From Tabrizicola sp. (GTDB taxonomy: Bacteria > Pseudomonadota > Alphaproteobacteria > Rhodobacterales > Rhodobacteraceae), in the NCBI RefSeq assembly GCF_022842145.1, contig NZ_JALHQD010000001.1:130127-194126 (forward strand): a DNA stretch of 64,000 nucleotides. The letters run 5' to 3'. Position numbers and translations under genes: made by a program. Shown here in pieces: positions 46,290 through 55,265 of the stretch (its first letter is position 1; each line of letters starts with the position of its first letter). The notes under the pieces were generated by a model. The model had not been told where the DNA came from. It searched no databases and saw only the letters and a list, made by a program, of their open reading frames with translations.

Positions 46290-47237
46290 ATGTCCCAGCT
46301 TCCGATCCTTACCCTCACGCTCAACCCCGCGCTCGACATGGCGACCGAGGTGCACGAGCTGACCCCCGGCCACAAACTGCGCTGCACCGAGCCGATGCTC
46401 GACCCCGGCGGTGGCGGCCTGAACGTCAGCCGTGCGATCAAGGCGCTGGGGGGCGACAGCCTTGCCCTTGTCGCCATCGGCGGGCTGACCGGCGACAGGC
46501 TGGCGGGCCTGATCCGGGGCGAAGGCGTGACCTTCCTCTCCATCCTCGGCCCCGGCGAGACACGGCAGTCGCTGACGGTGAATGAGGCGACAACCGGCAA
46601 GCAATACCGCTTCATGCTCCCCGGCCCGGTCTGGGGCGAGGCCGAGCGTGCGCGTGTCTTCACCCTCCTCCGCGCCACCGCGCGACCCGGCGGGTTGTCG
46701 GTGATCTCGGGCAGCCAGCCCCCCGGCGTGCCGGTCGATTTCCCCGCCCAGCTTGCGGCCTCGATGCCCGAGGCGCGCGTGGTCCTCGACACCTCCGGCG
46801 CTACCCTGACCGAGGCGATCCGAAACCCGATCCCCGGGCTCGAAGTCCTGCGGATGGACGGACCAGAGGGCGAAGAGCTTGCCGGCAAACCCCTGCCCAC
46901 CCTCGCCGACACCGCCGAGTTCGCGCAGTCCCTGGTCCGCAGGGGCGTGGCCAAGATCGTGATCATCGCCCGCGGGGCCGAGGGCAACGTGCTGGCCGAT
47001 GCCGACCAGCGGCTGTTCTCCAGGGCCGCCAAGGTGCGGGTGAAGTCCACCGTCGGCGCGGGCGACAGCTTCGTCGCCGCCTTCGTTCTGGCCCTGTCGC
47101 GCGGCCAGTCCCACGCCGAGGCGCTGGCGATGGGGTCTGCTGCCGCCTCTGCCGCCGTGACGACCGATGCCACTCAGCTCTGCCGCCCCGAAGACGTGAT
47201 GCGCCTTCTGCCGGAATGCGCCGTGACGGAAGTCTGA
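46290..47237 (+). CDS. PfkB-family 1-phosphofructokinase-like kinase
   Basis: This 315-residue sugar kinase has the N-terminal LTLNPALDMATEV and GGGGLNVSRAIKALGGDS segments and the C-terminal anion hole TVGAGDSFVAAF with the catalytic Asp. It fits the 1-phosphofructokinase/tagatose-6-phosphate kinase branch (FruK/LacC/PfkB). No fru phosphotransferase genes are adjacent, so the substrate may be fructose-6-phosphate instead. A palindromic repeat follows the stop. Confidence 0.87.
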   Translation: MSQLPILTLTLNPALDMATEVHELTPGHKLRCTEPMLDPGGGGLNVSRAIKALGGDSLALVAIGGLTGDRLAGLIRGEGVTFLSILGPGETRQSLTVNEATTGKQYRFMLPGPVWGEAERARVFTLLRATARPGGLSVISGSQPPGVPVDFPAQLAASMPEARVVLDTSGATLTEAIRNPIPGLEVLRMDGPEGEELAGKPLPTLADTAEFAQSLVRRGVAKIVIIARGAEGNVLADADQRLFSRAAKVRVKSTVGAGDSFVAAFVLALSRGQSHAEALAMGSAAASAAVTTDATQLCRPEDVMRLLPECAVTEV

Positions 47238-47251
47238 CGCGCGACCCAAGC

Positions 47252-47279
47252 GTAGGGTGGGCGATATCGCCCACCCTAC
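47252..47279. repeat. Palindromic GTAGGGTGGGC repeat, copy 1
   Basis: This is a perfect 28-base palindrome beginning GTAGGGTGGGCGAT, with no loop. Related copies are at 56430-56453, 56468-56490 and 63138-63164. It lies between two genes on the same strand and may be a REP-like unit or a transcription-end hairpin. Confidence 0.75.
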
Positions 47280-47303
47280 CCCCGATCTCAGTGGGACGCG
47301 TGC

Positions 47304-48095
47304 ATGCTGATCGCCCATCTTTCCGACCCGCATCTCTGCCCGCCCGGCACGCTGTACCAGTCCGTGCTCGACACCACCCCCCGCTTTCCCGAGGCCTTGG
47401 CGCAGGCGGCCAGCTTCGGGCCGGACCTAGTGATCCTTTCAGGTGACGTGACCGAACATGGCGATGCCGAAAGCTACGCTCTGGCCTGTGAACTCCTGGG
47501 AAAGCTGCCCTGCCCGATCCTTGCGATCCCCGGCAACCATGACGACCGCGAAGGCTTCCGGGCCGCGCTGTCACAGCTCCCGAACCTGGTGTCCCTTCCG
47601 GATACCGGCCCGCTCCATGCGGTTGCCGAGGGCTCCGTCCGCGTCGTCGGGCTGGACGTCACCGTTCCCGGCCAGCATCACGGGCGGATCGAAGCGTCCC
47701 ATGTGGACTGGCTGGACCGCGTGCTTGCCGCCGCGCGCGATACCCCCACGATGGTCATGCTGCACCAGCCGCCCTTCACCACGGGCATCGGCTATATCGA
47801 CGACTACCGCTGCTTTGGCGAAGACCTCCTTGCGCAGGTGATCCACCGCCACCCGCAGGTGATCCGCGTCCTGGCAGGTCATGTCCACCGCTTCACCCTG
47901 ACCGAGTTCGCGGGCCGCCCCGCCCTGACCGCACCTGCCACCGCGACCAGCCTTGCCTTGCGTCTTGCGCCCGGTGCCGAACCGGCCTCTGTCACCGAGC
48001 CTGCGGCCTTCCTCATGCACCACTGGAGCGGCGGACGCCTGACCACCCACTTCCAGCCGGTCGGAGACTTCCCCGGCCCGCATCCCTTCTTCTGA
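47304..48095 (+). CDS. CpdA-type metallophosphodiesterase
   Basis: This 263-residue calcineurin-like enzyme has HLSDPHL, ILSGDVTEHG, IPGNHDD, MLHQPP and AGHVHRF, the complete metal-binding set. It resembles cyclic-AMP phosphodiesterase CpdA and the gene product at 27419-28222. Its neighbours give no substrate clue. It is convergent with, and directly abuts, the next gene on the minus strand. Confidence 0.85.
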   Translation: MLIAHLSDPHLCPPGTLYQSVLDTTPRFPEALAQAASFGPDLVILSGDVTEHGDAESYALACELLGKLPCPILAIPGNHDDREGFRAALSQLPNLVSLPDTGPLHAVAEGSVRVVGLDVTVPGQHHGRIEASHVDWLDRVLAAARDTPTMVMLHQPPFTTGIGYIDDYRCFGEDLLAQVIHRHPQVIRVLAGHVHRFTLTEFAGRPALTAPATATSLALRLAPGAEPASVTEPAAFLMHHWSGGRLTTHFQPVGDFPGPHPFF

Positions 48096-48467
48096 TCAGC
48101 GCCGGAAGCCGCCGACGCTTTCGCCCTGATGGCGCAGCTTGCGGCCCAGTCCCATCTCGTCGATCCAGACCTGCATCGGTGGCGTCAGGGGCCCGTAAAG
48201 ATCGGTCCGCGCCAGCCGCGCCGCCGCGCGCAGGGCCACCATCTCGGGCCAGGCCATGATCCGGGCGTGGTGCCCGACCCAGGCTGTCGGCCCCTCGTAG
48301 ATCGCCACCAGCCGCCGCTCCCTGGGACCCGAGCCTAGGAAGCGATAGCTCCGCAGCCCCTCGTGGCCCTGCAGCCGCACCCGCGGCACCAGCACCCGCA
48401 GCGCCCGCTCGAAGCCGTCCGGGTCGCGCAGGGTGTAGAAATTGACGACGACGATTTCCGCAGTCAT
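48096..48467 (-). CDS. Hypothetical protein, possible NIPSNAP/ABM-like fold
   Basis: This 123-residue protein begins MTAEIVVVNFYTLRDPDGFE and alternates strands and helices in a way that suggests a dimeric alpha-beta barrel; SYRFLGSGPRERRLVAIYEG is compatible with that. The C-terminal half is basic. No catalytic residues can be assigned. It lies six bases after nadE and may be co-transcribed with it. Confidence 0.6.
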   Translation of the reverse strand: MTAEIVVVNFYTLRDPDGFERALRVLVPRVRLQGHEGLRSYRFLGSGPRERRLVAIYEGPTAWVGHHARIMAWPEMVALRAAARLARTDLYGPLTPPMQVWIDEMGLGRKLRHQGESVGGFRR

Positions 48468-48473
48468 CGGGGC

Positions 48474-50132
48474 TCAGCCGTCATCGCGCCAGCGGTTGAC
48501 GATGGGGTAGCGGCGGTCCAGCCAGAAGGCCTTCTGCGTCAGCCGCACGCCGGGGGCCGACTGGAAACGCTTGTACTCCGCGAGGTAAAGGAGGTGCTCG
48601 ACCTTCTTGACCACGGCCCGGTCGAACCCCAGCGCCACGATCTCGGCCACCGCCATCTCTTTCTCGACCAGACACTCCAGGATCGCGTCCAGCACCTCAT
48701 AGGGCGGCAGGCTGTCGTCGTCGCGCTGGTTCGCCCGCAGTTCGGCACTGGGGGGCCGCGAGATGATCCGCTCCGGAATGACCTCGCCCGGCGGGCCCTT
48801 CATCCACACCCGATGATGCTCGTTCCGCCACCGGGCCGTCAGGAACATCCGCGTCTTGTACATGTCCTTGACCGGGTTATAGCCCCCGTTCATGTCGCCG
48901 TAGATCGTGCAATAGCCCACCGCCATCTCGGACTTGTTGCCGGTCGTCAGCAGCATCTCGCCAAACTTGTTCGACAGCGCCATCAGCATCACGCCCCGCA
49001 GGCGCGACTGGATGTTCTCCTCGGTGATCCCCGGCTCGGTCCCCGCGAACAAGGGCGCCAAAGCCTCGCCCACCGCCGCCTGCGCCCCGGTGATCGGCAC
49101 CGAGTCATAGCGGCACCCCAGCGCCTTCGCCGCCGCCGTCGCCAGTTCAAGCGACTCAGGTGAGGTGAACTCCGACGGCAGCATCACGCAACGCACGTTC
49201 TCCGGCCCCAAGGCGTCCACCGCCATCGCCGCGACGATGGCACTGTCGATCCCGCCCGACAGTCCCAGCAAAGCCTTCTTGAACCCGGTCTTCCGCATGT
49301 AATCGCCCAAGGCCATCACGCAGGCCCGGTAATCCGCCTCGCCAATCGGCGGAAGCTCACTGATCTCCCCCTGATCCGCCTCCCACCCCTCAGCCCCGCG
49401 CCGGAAGGTGACCATCACCTCGCACTCATCGAACTGCGGCAGCTGCGCCGCCAGCCGCCCGCCCGGGTTCAGCACCATCGACGAGCCATCGAACACCTGG
49501 TCATCCTGCCCGCCCACCATGTTCAGGTAGACCAGCGGCAACCCCGTCTCGATCACCCGGCTCACCATCAGGTTCAGCCGCAGATTGGGCTTGCCCCGGT
49601 GGTACGGAGACCCATTGGGGATCAGCAGGATCTCCGCCCCCGTCTCGGCCAGGGTCTCGGCCACATCCGGATGCCAGGCGTCCTCGCAGATCGGAGTCCC
49701 GATCCGCACGCCCTTCACCACATAAGGCCCATGCACATCGGCCGAGGCGAAGACCCGCTTCTCGTCAAAGACCGCATCGTTCGGCAGATGGTGCTTCAAC
49801 ACGCGGGCATGCACCCGCCCGCCCTCCAGCACGTAATAGCCATTGTAAAGCCTGCCGCCATGGGGCACCGGCCCGCCGATCCCCAGTGCCGGGCCGTCCG
49901 CGCAGTCCACCGCCAAACGCTCCACCGCCGCCACGGCAGCCGCAACGAAGGCGGGCTTCAGGATCAGGTCCTGGGTCTGGTAGCCGGTGACGAACATCTC
50001 GGTCAGCGCGACCATGTCAGCACCCGCCGCCCGGCCCGCATCCCACGCGCCCCTGGCCTTCGCCACATTCCCCGCGATGTCGCCCACCACCGGGTTCAGC
50101 TGCGCCAGCATCATCTTGAACGTGTCGGTCAT
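48474..50132 (-). CDS. nadE: Glutamine-dependent NAD+ synthetase
   Basis: This 552-residue enzyme makes NAD+ from nicotinate adenine dinucleotide. The N-terminal nitrilase-type glutaminase domain (residues about 1-250) includes VGDIAGNVAKA, LKHHLPNDAVFDEKRVF and CEDAWHPDV with the catalytic Cys. The C-terminal ATP pyrophosphatase domain has the P-loop LGLSGGIDSAIV and the TGNKSEMAVGYCTIYGD segment. Length and layout are typical of the fused bacterial type. Confidence 0.96.
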   Translation of the reverse strand: MTDTFKMMLAQLNPVVGDIAGNVAKARGAWDAGRAAGADMVALTEMFVTGYQTQDLILKPAFVAAAVAAVERLAVDCADGPALGIGGPVPHGGRLYNGYYVLEGGRVHARVLKHHLPNDAVFDEKRVFASADVHGPYVVKGVRIGTPICEDAWHPDVAETLAETGAEILLIPNGSPYHRGKPNLRLNLMVSRVIETGLPLVYLNMVGGQDDQVFDGSSMVLNPGGRLAAQLPQFDECEVMVTFRRGAEGWEADQGEISELPPIGEADYRACVMALGDYMRKTGFKKALLGLSGGIDSAIVAAMAVDALGPENVRCVMLPSEFTSPESLELATAAAKALGCRYDSVPITGAQAAVGEALAPLFAGTEPGITEENIQSRLRGVMLMALSNKFGEMLLTTGNKSEMAVGYCTIYGDMNGGYNPVKDMYKTRMFLTARWRNEHHRVWMKGPPGEVIPERIISRPPSAELRANQRDDDSLPPYEVLDAILECLVEKEMAVAEIVALGFDRAVVKKVEHLLYLAEYKRFQSAPGVRLTQKAFWLDRRYPIVNRWRDDG

Positions 50133-50281
50133 GGCCCGGCCCCCACTATATCCTCTCCTTCTACCAAACCACGCCCCAAGGGAAAGTGTTTCCAGCCCCT
50201 CCCAAGCCTTTGACCGTCAAATCCTTGTCACACTCCAAGCGCCCCCTTACCCTGCCCGCCAATCACCCGAGGGATTCGCCC

Positions 50282-51748
50282 ATGCGCCTGCCGACCGCCC
50301 TCCTCCTCGCCGCCCTCGCCCTCCCCGCGCAGGCGCAGGACGGCGACATCATCACCAAGCAATACGACGACGGCTCGGTCTACGAGGGCACCTTCCAGAA
50401 CGGGCGCCAGCACGGGATGGGGACCTACCGGCTTCCCTCGGGTTTCACCTATTCCGGCGAGTGGGTGAACGGCGAAATCATCGGCGTCGGCACCGCGCGC
50501 TACCCCAACGGATCGGTCTACGAAGGCAGCTTCGTGAAGGGCCAGCCCGAGGGCAAAGGCAAGATCACCTCGCCCGATGGCCGGGTCTACGAGGGCGAGT
50601 GGGTCCAGGGCCAGATGACCGGGGCGGGCAAGGCGACCTATGCCAATGGCTCGGTCTACGAAGGCAGCTTCGTCAAGGGCACCCACAACGGCAAGGGCAA
50701 GCTGACCAACCCGTCGGGCTATACCTATGACGGCGACTGGGTCCTGGGCGTCAAGGAAGGCCAGGGCCGCATCACCTACCCCGACGGCGCGACCTATGAA
50801 GGCGCGCTGGTCAAGGGCCAGCGGTCAGGCAAGGGCAAGCTCACCATGCCCGATGGCCTGACCTATCAGGGCGACTGGTCCGAAGGCCAGATCAACGGCG
50901 CGGGCATGCTGACCCAGCCCAACGGCGACGTCTACGAGGGCAGCTTCAAGGACGGCCTCCGCGACGGCCAGGGCAAACTGACCCACAAGTCCGGCGACAT
51001 CTACACCGGCACCTGGACCAAGGACCGCCGCCAGGGCCGCGGCACCTTCACCAGCCCCGACGGCTTCAAGTACGAAGGCACCTGGGTCGAAGGCCGGATG
51101 GAGGGCACGGGGTCAATCACCTACCCCGACGGCTCGGTCTACATCGGCGCGATGAAGGCAGACCAGCCGAACGGCCAGGGTGCCATCACCTATCCCGACG
51201 GCTCCACCTACCAGGGCAACTGGCTGGCGGGGGTGATTGAGGGCCAGGGCCGCGCCACCTACACCGACGGCCGCGTCTACGAGGGGTCGTTCAAGCAGGC
51301 CAAGCCCGAGGGCACAGGCGTGATGACCTACCCCGACGGCTACCGCTACGAAGGCAACTGGGTTTCAGGCCAGCGGCAAGGCGTCGGCTCTGCGGTCTAC
51401 CCTGACGGCAGCCTCTACAAGGGCGACTTCAAGGCCGGGTTGCGGGATGGCCAGGGTGAGTTTTCCACCACCGACGGATTCAAATACGCCGGCACCTGGG
51501 TCGCCGGCCAGATCGAGGGCCAAGGCGTGGCCACCTACCCCGAGGGCGACATCTACGAGGGCCTGTTCAAAGCCGGAAAGCGCGAGGGCCAGGGGAAGCT
51601 GACCTACGCGTCCGGCGAGGTGGCCGAGGGCATCTGGCAGAACGGCATCCTGACGGCCCCCCCGGAGGCTCCGGCGGCCCTGGCGGAAGGCGAGGCCGCC
51701 GCCCCCACCGAAGGCGAAGCCCCCGCAGAACCCGCGACCAACCCGTAG
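50282..51748 (+). CDS. Secreted MORN-repeat protein (18 repeats)
   Basis: This 488-residue protein has a Sec signal peptide (MRLPTALLLAALALPAQA) and then a continuous array of 18 full MORN repeats of exactly 23 residues plus a partial one, each like DGSVYEGSFVKGQPEGKGK. The Pro/Glu/Ala-rich tail (about 35 residues) ends EPATNP. MORN arrays form extended beta sheets that bind lipids or proteins; in an exported bacterial protein an envelope role is plausible. Function is unknown. The ORF extension to 50186 lacks homology. Confidence 0.88.
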   Translation: MRLPTALLLAALALPAQAQDGDIITKQYDDGSVYEGTFQNGRQHGMGTYRLPSGFTYSGEWVNGEIIGVGTARYPNGSVYEGSFVKGQPEGKGKITSPDGRVYEGEWVQGQMTGAGKATYANGSVYEGSFVKGTHNGKGKLTNPSGYTYDGDWVLGVKEGQGRITYPDGATYEGALVKGQRSGKGKLTMPDGLTYQGDWSEGQINGAGMLTQPNGDVYEGSFKDGLRDGQGKLTHKSGDIYTGTWTKDRRQGRGTFTSPDGFKYEGTWVEGRMEGTGSITYPDGSVYIGAMKADQPNGQGAITYPDGSTYQGNWLAGVIEGQGRATYTDGRVYEGSFKQAKPEGTGVMTYPDGYRYEGNWVSGQRQGVGSAVYPDGSLYKGDFKAGLRDGQGEFSTTDGFKYAGTWVAGQIEGQGVATYPEGDIYEGLFKAGKREGQGKLTYASGEVAEGIWQNGILTAPPEAPAALAEGEAAAPTEGEAPAEPATNP

Positions 51749-52194
51749 GTCGGGCTTCAGCCCGGCTCTCCCGAAAACTTGTCAAGTCGCACGGTGGCGA
51801 CAAAGCGCACCACCGCCGCGCAACACAAGGCAGCGCCCGACCGCCGGGTGGGCGACCGCCGCCCGAATGACGCGCTTTATGGCTCCAAGCACATCCACAG
51901 GACTTCTGCTGGCACCGTCAGCAAAGCGCCCGCCCGAGGGGGCGGTCGGGCGCTGCCCGGCGGGCTTCGCCCTTGATTCCGGGCAAGGCTGGCGATCCAA
52001 CGGATGCGTCTTGCGCAAAACTGCCATCCCCGCGAAAGCGGGGACCCACGTTTCCCACCCTCCCCCACCTCAGTTAACACCCCCCTAACGCCCACAGCCA
52101 ACCCCTTGAAATCCCAACCCTCCCTAACCTGCCCACGCGCGGGCAGGGCCGGAAGCCCTTGCGGCCCCCACCCCCGCCCCGCTACTCCTTCCCC
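51749..52194. other. Intergenic stretch with hairpins
   Basis: No gene is visible in these 446 bases. A CGGGCTTCAGCCCG hairpin right after the MORN gene is a likely terminator. Further on is a GC-rich tract with several imperfect inverted repeats and a TCCCCGC-GAAA-GCGGGGA hairpin at 52027-52044, a form often found as a dispersed repeat in Proteobacteria. A C-rich tract leads to the zapE start. Confidence 0.55.
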
Positions 52195-53274
52195 ATGCGC
52201 CAGACCCTGACCGAGATCTACGAGGCCCGCGTGGGCGAAGGCTCCCTCAGGGCCGACCCCGCCCAGCACGCCCTCCTCCCCCGGATGGAGGACCTCCGCG
52301 CCTGGCTGGAAGCGAACGCGACCCGCAAGGTCGGCCTCTTCGCCGGCCTCTTCGCCAAGCCGATCCAGCCCCCCCGCGGCCTTTATCTCTGGGGCGGCGT
52401 CGGGCGGGGGAAGTCCATGCTGATGGACCTCTTCACCGATGCGACCCAGATCCCCCAGAAACGCCGCGTCCACTTCCACGCCTTCATGCAGGACGTCCAC
52501 AAGGGGATGCACGCGGCCCGGCAGACTGGCGTCGAAGACCCCCTCACCCCCGTCGCCGACGAGATCATCCGCGACCTGAGGCTCCTCGCCTTCGACGAGA
52601 TGCAGATCACAGACATCACCGACGCGATGATCGTGGGCCGCCTCTTCGAGAAGCTCTTCGCCGCCGGGATCGTGGTCGTCACCACTTCGAACCGCCCGCC
52701 CGGCGACCTTTACAAGGACGGCCTCAACCGCGGGATCTTCCTGCCCTTCATCGCCATGCTGGAAGACCGGCTGGAGGTCGTCGAACTGGAAAGCCCCACC
52801 GACTACCGCCAGCACCGCCTGCAGGGCGCGCAGGTCTACTTCCACCCGGCCCGGTCCGCCACCACCCAGATCGCCGCGATCTGGAGCGACCTGACCGGCG
52901 GCGCGCCCGACCAACCTCTGACCCTGGAGGTGAACAGCCGCCAGGTCACCCTGCCCCGCTTCTCCAACGGGGTCGGGCGGTCCAGCTTCTGGGACCTCTG
53001 CTCGAAACCCCTCGGTCCCGCCGACTACCTCGCCATCGCCCGCGCGGTCCGGGTGCTGATCCTGGAAGACATTCCGCAGCTGTCTTCGGCCAACTACAAC
53101 GAGGCGAAACGCTTCGTGATCCTGATCGACGCCTTGTACGAAGCCAAGGTCCGCCTGATCGCCTCCGCCGCCGAAGCGCCTGAACGGCTGTATATAGAGG
53201 GCGAAGGCTCCTTCGAGTTCGAACGCACCGCCAGCCGCCTGCGCGAGATGCAGTCCGCCGGGTGGGGTGCCTAG
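52195..53274 (+). CDS. zapE: Cell division protein ZapE (AFG1-like ATPase)
   Basis: This 359-residue P-loop ATPase has Walker A GGVGRGKSM, the HFHAFMQDVH segment, Walker B LLAFDEMQITDI and TTSNRPPGDLYKDGL. ZapE binds FtsZ late in division in E. coli; mitochondrial relatives (AFG1/LACE1) act in protein quality control. The start at 52195 is chosen by homology with MRQTLTEIYEARV. It is convergent with the TauE-like gene, sharing four bases. Confidence 0.93.
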   Translation: MRQTLTEIYEARVGEGSLRADPAQHALLPRMEDLRAWLEANATRKVGLFAGLFAKPIQPPRGLYLWGGVGRGKSMLMDLFTDATQIPQKRRVHFHAFMQDVHKGMHAARQTGVEDPLTPVADEIIRDLRLLAFDEMQITDITDAMIVGRLFEKLFAAGIVVVTTSNRPPGDLYKDGLNRGIFLPFIAMLEDRLEVVELESPTDYRQHRLQGAQVYFHPARSATTQIAAIWSDLTGGAPDQPLTLEVNSRQVTLPRFSNGVGRSSFWDLCSKPLGPADYLAIARAVRVLILEDIPQLSSANYNEAKRFVILIDALYEAKVRLIASAAEAPERLYIEGEGSFEFERTASRLREMQSAGWGA

Positions 53275-54032
53275 CCCAGCGCCTGCCACAGAAGCCGCAG
53301 GGCCATTCCCGACGACACCACCACCAAGAGCGGCTTGATGAGCCGCGCCCCGACGCGCATTGCCAGCCGGGCACCCAGAGCGGCCCCCGCGATCTGCCCC
53401 ACGGCCATCGCAAGCCCCACGCCCCACCAGGTCGCGCCCGAGAAGACGAAGACCAGAAGGCTGCCAAGGTTCGAGGCAAAGTTCAGCATCTTGGTGTGCG
53501 CCGTGGCTTTGAGGACGCCATACCCGGCCAAAAGCACGAACCCCATCATGAAGAACGACCCGGTGCCCGGCCCGAAAAACCCGTCATAGGCCGCCACTGC
53601 TGGAACCAGAGTCACCGCAAAGACCGCAGGCTTCATCCGCTCGGCCTTTGTGTCGTCGGTGAGGCCCGGCTTCAGCGCGAAGAACGCCGCGACGCCGATC
53701 AACACCACCGGCATGATGATCCGCAAGACCTCGGCCGGGATCAGATGCGCCACCAAGGCGCCCAGGCCGCCGAAGACCGCACTGATCGCGGCCATGCCAA
53801 GCTGATCCTGCGGCCGTACGTGACCGGCACGCGCATAGGCCAGCATCGCGGTCGCGGAGCCAAAGGTCCCCTGCAACTTGTTCGTCGCCAGCGCTTCGAC
53901 CGGGGACGCTCCCGCCAGCAGCAGGGCCGGGACCGAGATCAGCCCGCCTCCACCCGCAATGCTGTCGATGAACCCGGCGCAGAAGGCGGCGAGGATCAGG
54001 AGGAGGGCAAGATGCGTGGCGACTTCGAACAT
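53271..54032 (-). CDS. TauE/SafE-family sulfite/anion exporter
   Basis: This 253-residue membrane protein has about eight hydrophobic segments and the two family motifs: DSIAGGGGLISVPALLLAG in the first half and YDGFFGPGTGSFFMMGFV in the second. Such carriers move sulfite, sulfoacetate or other small organic anions. The ATG at 54032 gives the usual short N-terminus; an ATG seven codons upstream is an alternative. Confidence 0.88.
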   Translation of the reverse strand: MFEVATHLALLLILAAFCAGFIDSIAGGGGLISVPALLLAGASPVEALATNKLQGTFGSATAMLAYARAGHVRPQDQLGMAAISAVFGGLGALVAHLIPAEVLRIIMPVVLIGVAAFFALKPGLTDDTKAERMKPAVFAVTLVPAVAAYDGFFGPGTGSFFMMGFVLLAGYGVLKATAHTKMLNFASNLGSLLVFVFSGATWWGVGLAMAVGQIAGAALGARLAMRVGARLIKPLLVVVSSGMALRLLWQALG

Positions 54033-54233
54033 GGCCGCGCTTTCTCGCCGCATCGGGCACCGGGGGCAAGGGGTAGCCGGTCCGAGGTGGAAAAGTCGGA
54101 CTCTTCGCCAGATGTCCTGAGTTTATCGACGGGTTGGCCACCGGTTCGCGAACCCCCGATCATCCGAGGAGGAGGCGAAGGCCGACGACGAGAGGAAAGA
54201 CCTGCGCGGAACGCGCTCAGCTTGATCCGACTG

Positions 54234-55112
54234 TCAGACCGGGGCGAACTCGTCGCGCGAATAGCCCTGCAGGTACAGCAGCGCCGTCAGATCGCCGTGG
54301 TTGACGCGGACTTCGCACTGCGCCTGAACCGTGGGCTTGGCGTGCAGCGCCACACCGGTCCCCGCGGCCAGCAACATCGGCAGGTCATTGGCCCCATCGC
54401 CAACCGCCAGCGACTGGGTGGGAGTGATCCCCAACCGGGCAGTGATCTCTTGCAGGGCCTGCAGCTTCGCTTCCTTGCCAAGAATCGGCTCTGCCACCGT
54501 CCCGGCGAGCCTGCCTGAAGCCAGATGCAGGAGGTTGGCCCGGTTCTCGTCGAACCCAAGCTGATCCGCTACAGCTTTGGTGAACGCCGTGAAGCCGCCC
54601 GACACCAGCGCCGCATAGGCCCCGTTCGCCTTCATCGTCGCCAGAAGCACCTGCCCCCCCGGCATCAGCGTGATCCGGTCGCGGAGCACCCGGGCGATCA
54701 CGCCCTCGGGCAGGCCTTTCAGGAGGCCGACCCGCTCGCGCAGCGCAGCTTCGAAGTCGAGCTCACCATTCATTGCCCGCGCAGTGATGTCCGCCACGCG
54801 CGCGCCGACCCCGGCTTCGTCGGCCAGCTCGTCGATGCATTCCTGCCGGATCATCGTCGAGTCCATGTCGGCGATCAGCAGACGCTTCCTGCGTCCCTCG
54901 GCCTCCTGCACCGCCAAGTCGACGCGCAGGGCCTGCAGACCTTCCCAGACCTCCCAGCGGTTGTCTGGTACCCGGTCCAGATCGAATTCCGCCGCTACAC
55001 CGGGGTCAAGCCAGCGCGCCGCACCGCCACCCCAGGCATTGCGGAGGGATTCCACCGTCACCCGCTCCAGCACCGGGGTTTCGGGGTTGGTCAGCAGAGT
55101 GGCAACGAACAT
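54234..55112 (-). CDS. serB: Phosphoserine phosphatase
   Basis: This 292-residue HAD-family enzyme makes serine from phosphoserine. The nucleophile motif is IADMDSTMI (Asp82, Asp84), motif II is VSGGFTAFT, and motif III/IV is VGDGANDLPML. The first 75 residues form an ACT-like regulatory domain. It is divergent from serC with a 153-base gap. Extension of the ORF to 56447 merely runs antisense through serC. Confidence 0.95.
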   Translation of the reverse strand: MFVATLLTNPETPVLERVTVESLRNAWGGGAARWLDPGVAAEFDLDRVPDNRWEVWEGLQALRVDLAVQEAEGRRKRLLIADMDSTMIRQECIDELADEAGVGARVADITARAMNGELDFEAALRERVGLLKGLPEGVIARVLRDRITLMPGGQVLLATMKANGAYAALVSGGFTAFTKAVADQLGFDENRANLLHLASGRLAGTVAEPILGKEAKLQALQEITARLGITPTQSLAVGDGANDLPMLLAAGTGVALHAKPTVQAQCEVRVNHGDLTALLYLQGYSRDEFAPV

Positions 55113-55221
55113 GGGCGGGTTTCCGATAGTGAACAGAGGCGTCGCTTTTTCGCGACGATGCGGCGCATTAGCGCGATTTTTCCGCTTGCACCAGAGCGGG
55201 CGGGTCTTTAGCCAAGGCGGC

Positions 55222-55265
55222 GGGACACCCTTCCCCAACGAAGGGCTTTTAGCTGGAAGGCTACC
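55222..55265 (+). promoter_or_regulatory. serC leader RNA motif
   Basis: Just before serC lie two short hairpins: CCCTTC (55228-55233) with GAAGGG (55240-55245), then TAGC (55250-55253) with GCTA (55260-55263), whose loop TGGAAG and 3' arm hold the ribosome site. This fits the alphaproteobacterial serC RNA motif described by comparative genomics, whose ligand, if any, is unknown. Folding of the second hairpin would hide the ribosome site. Recognition is from memory of the motif. Confidence 0.6.
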
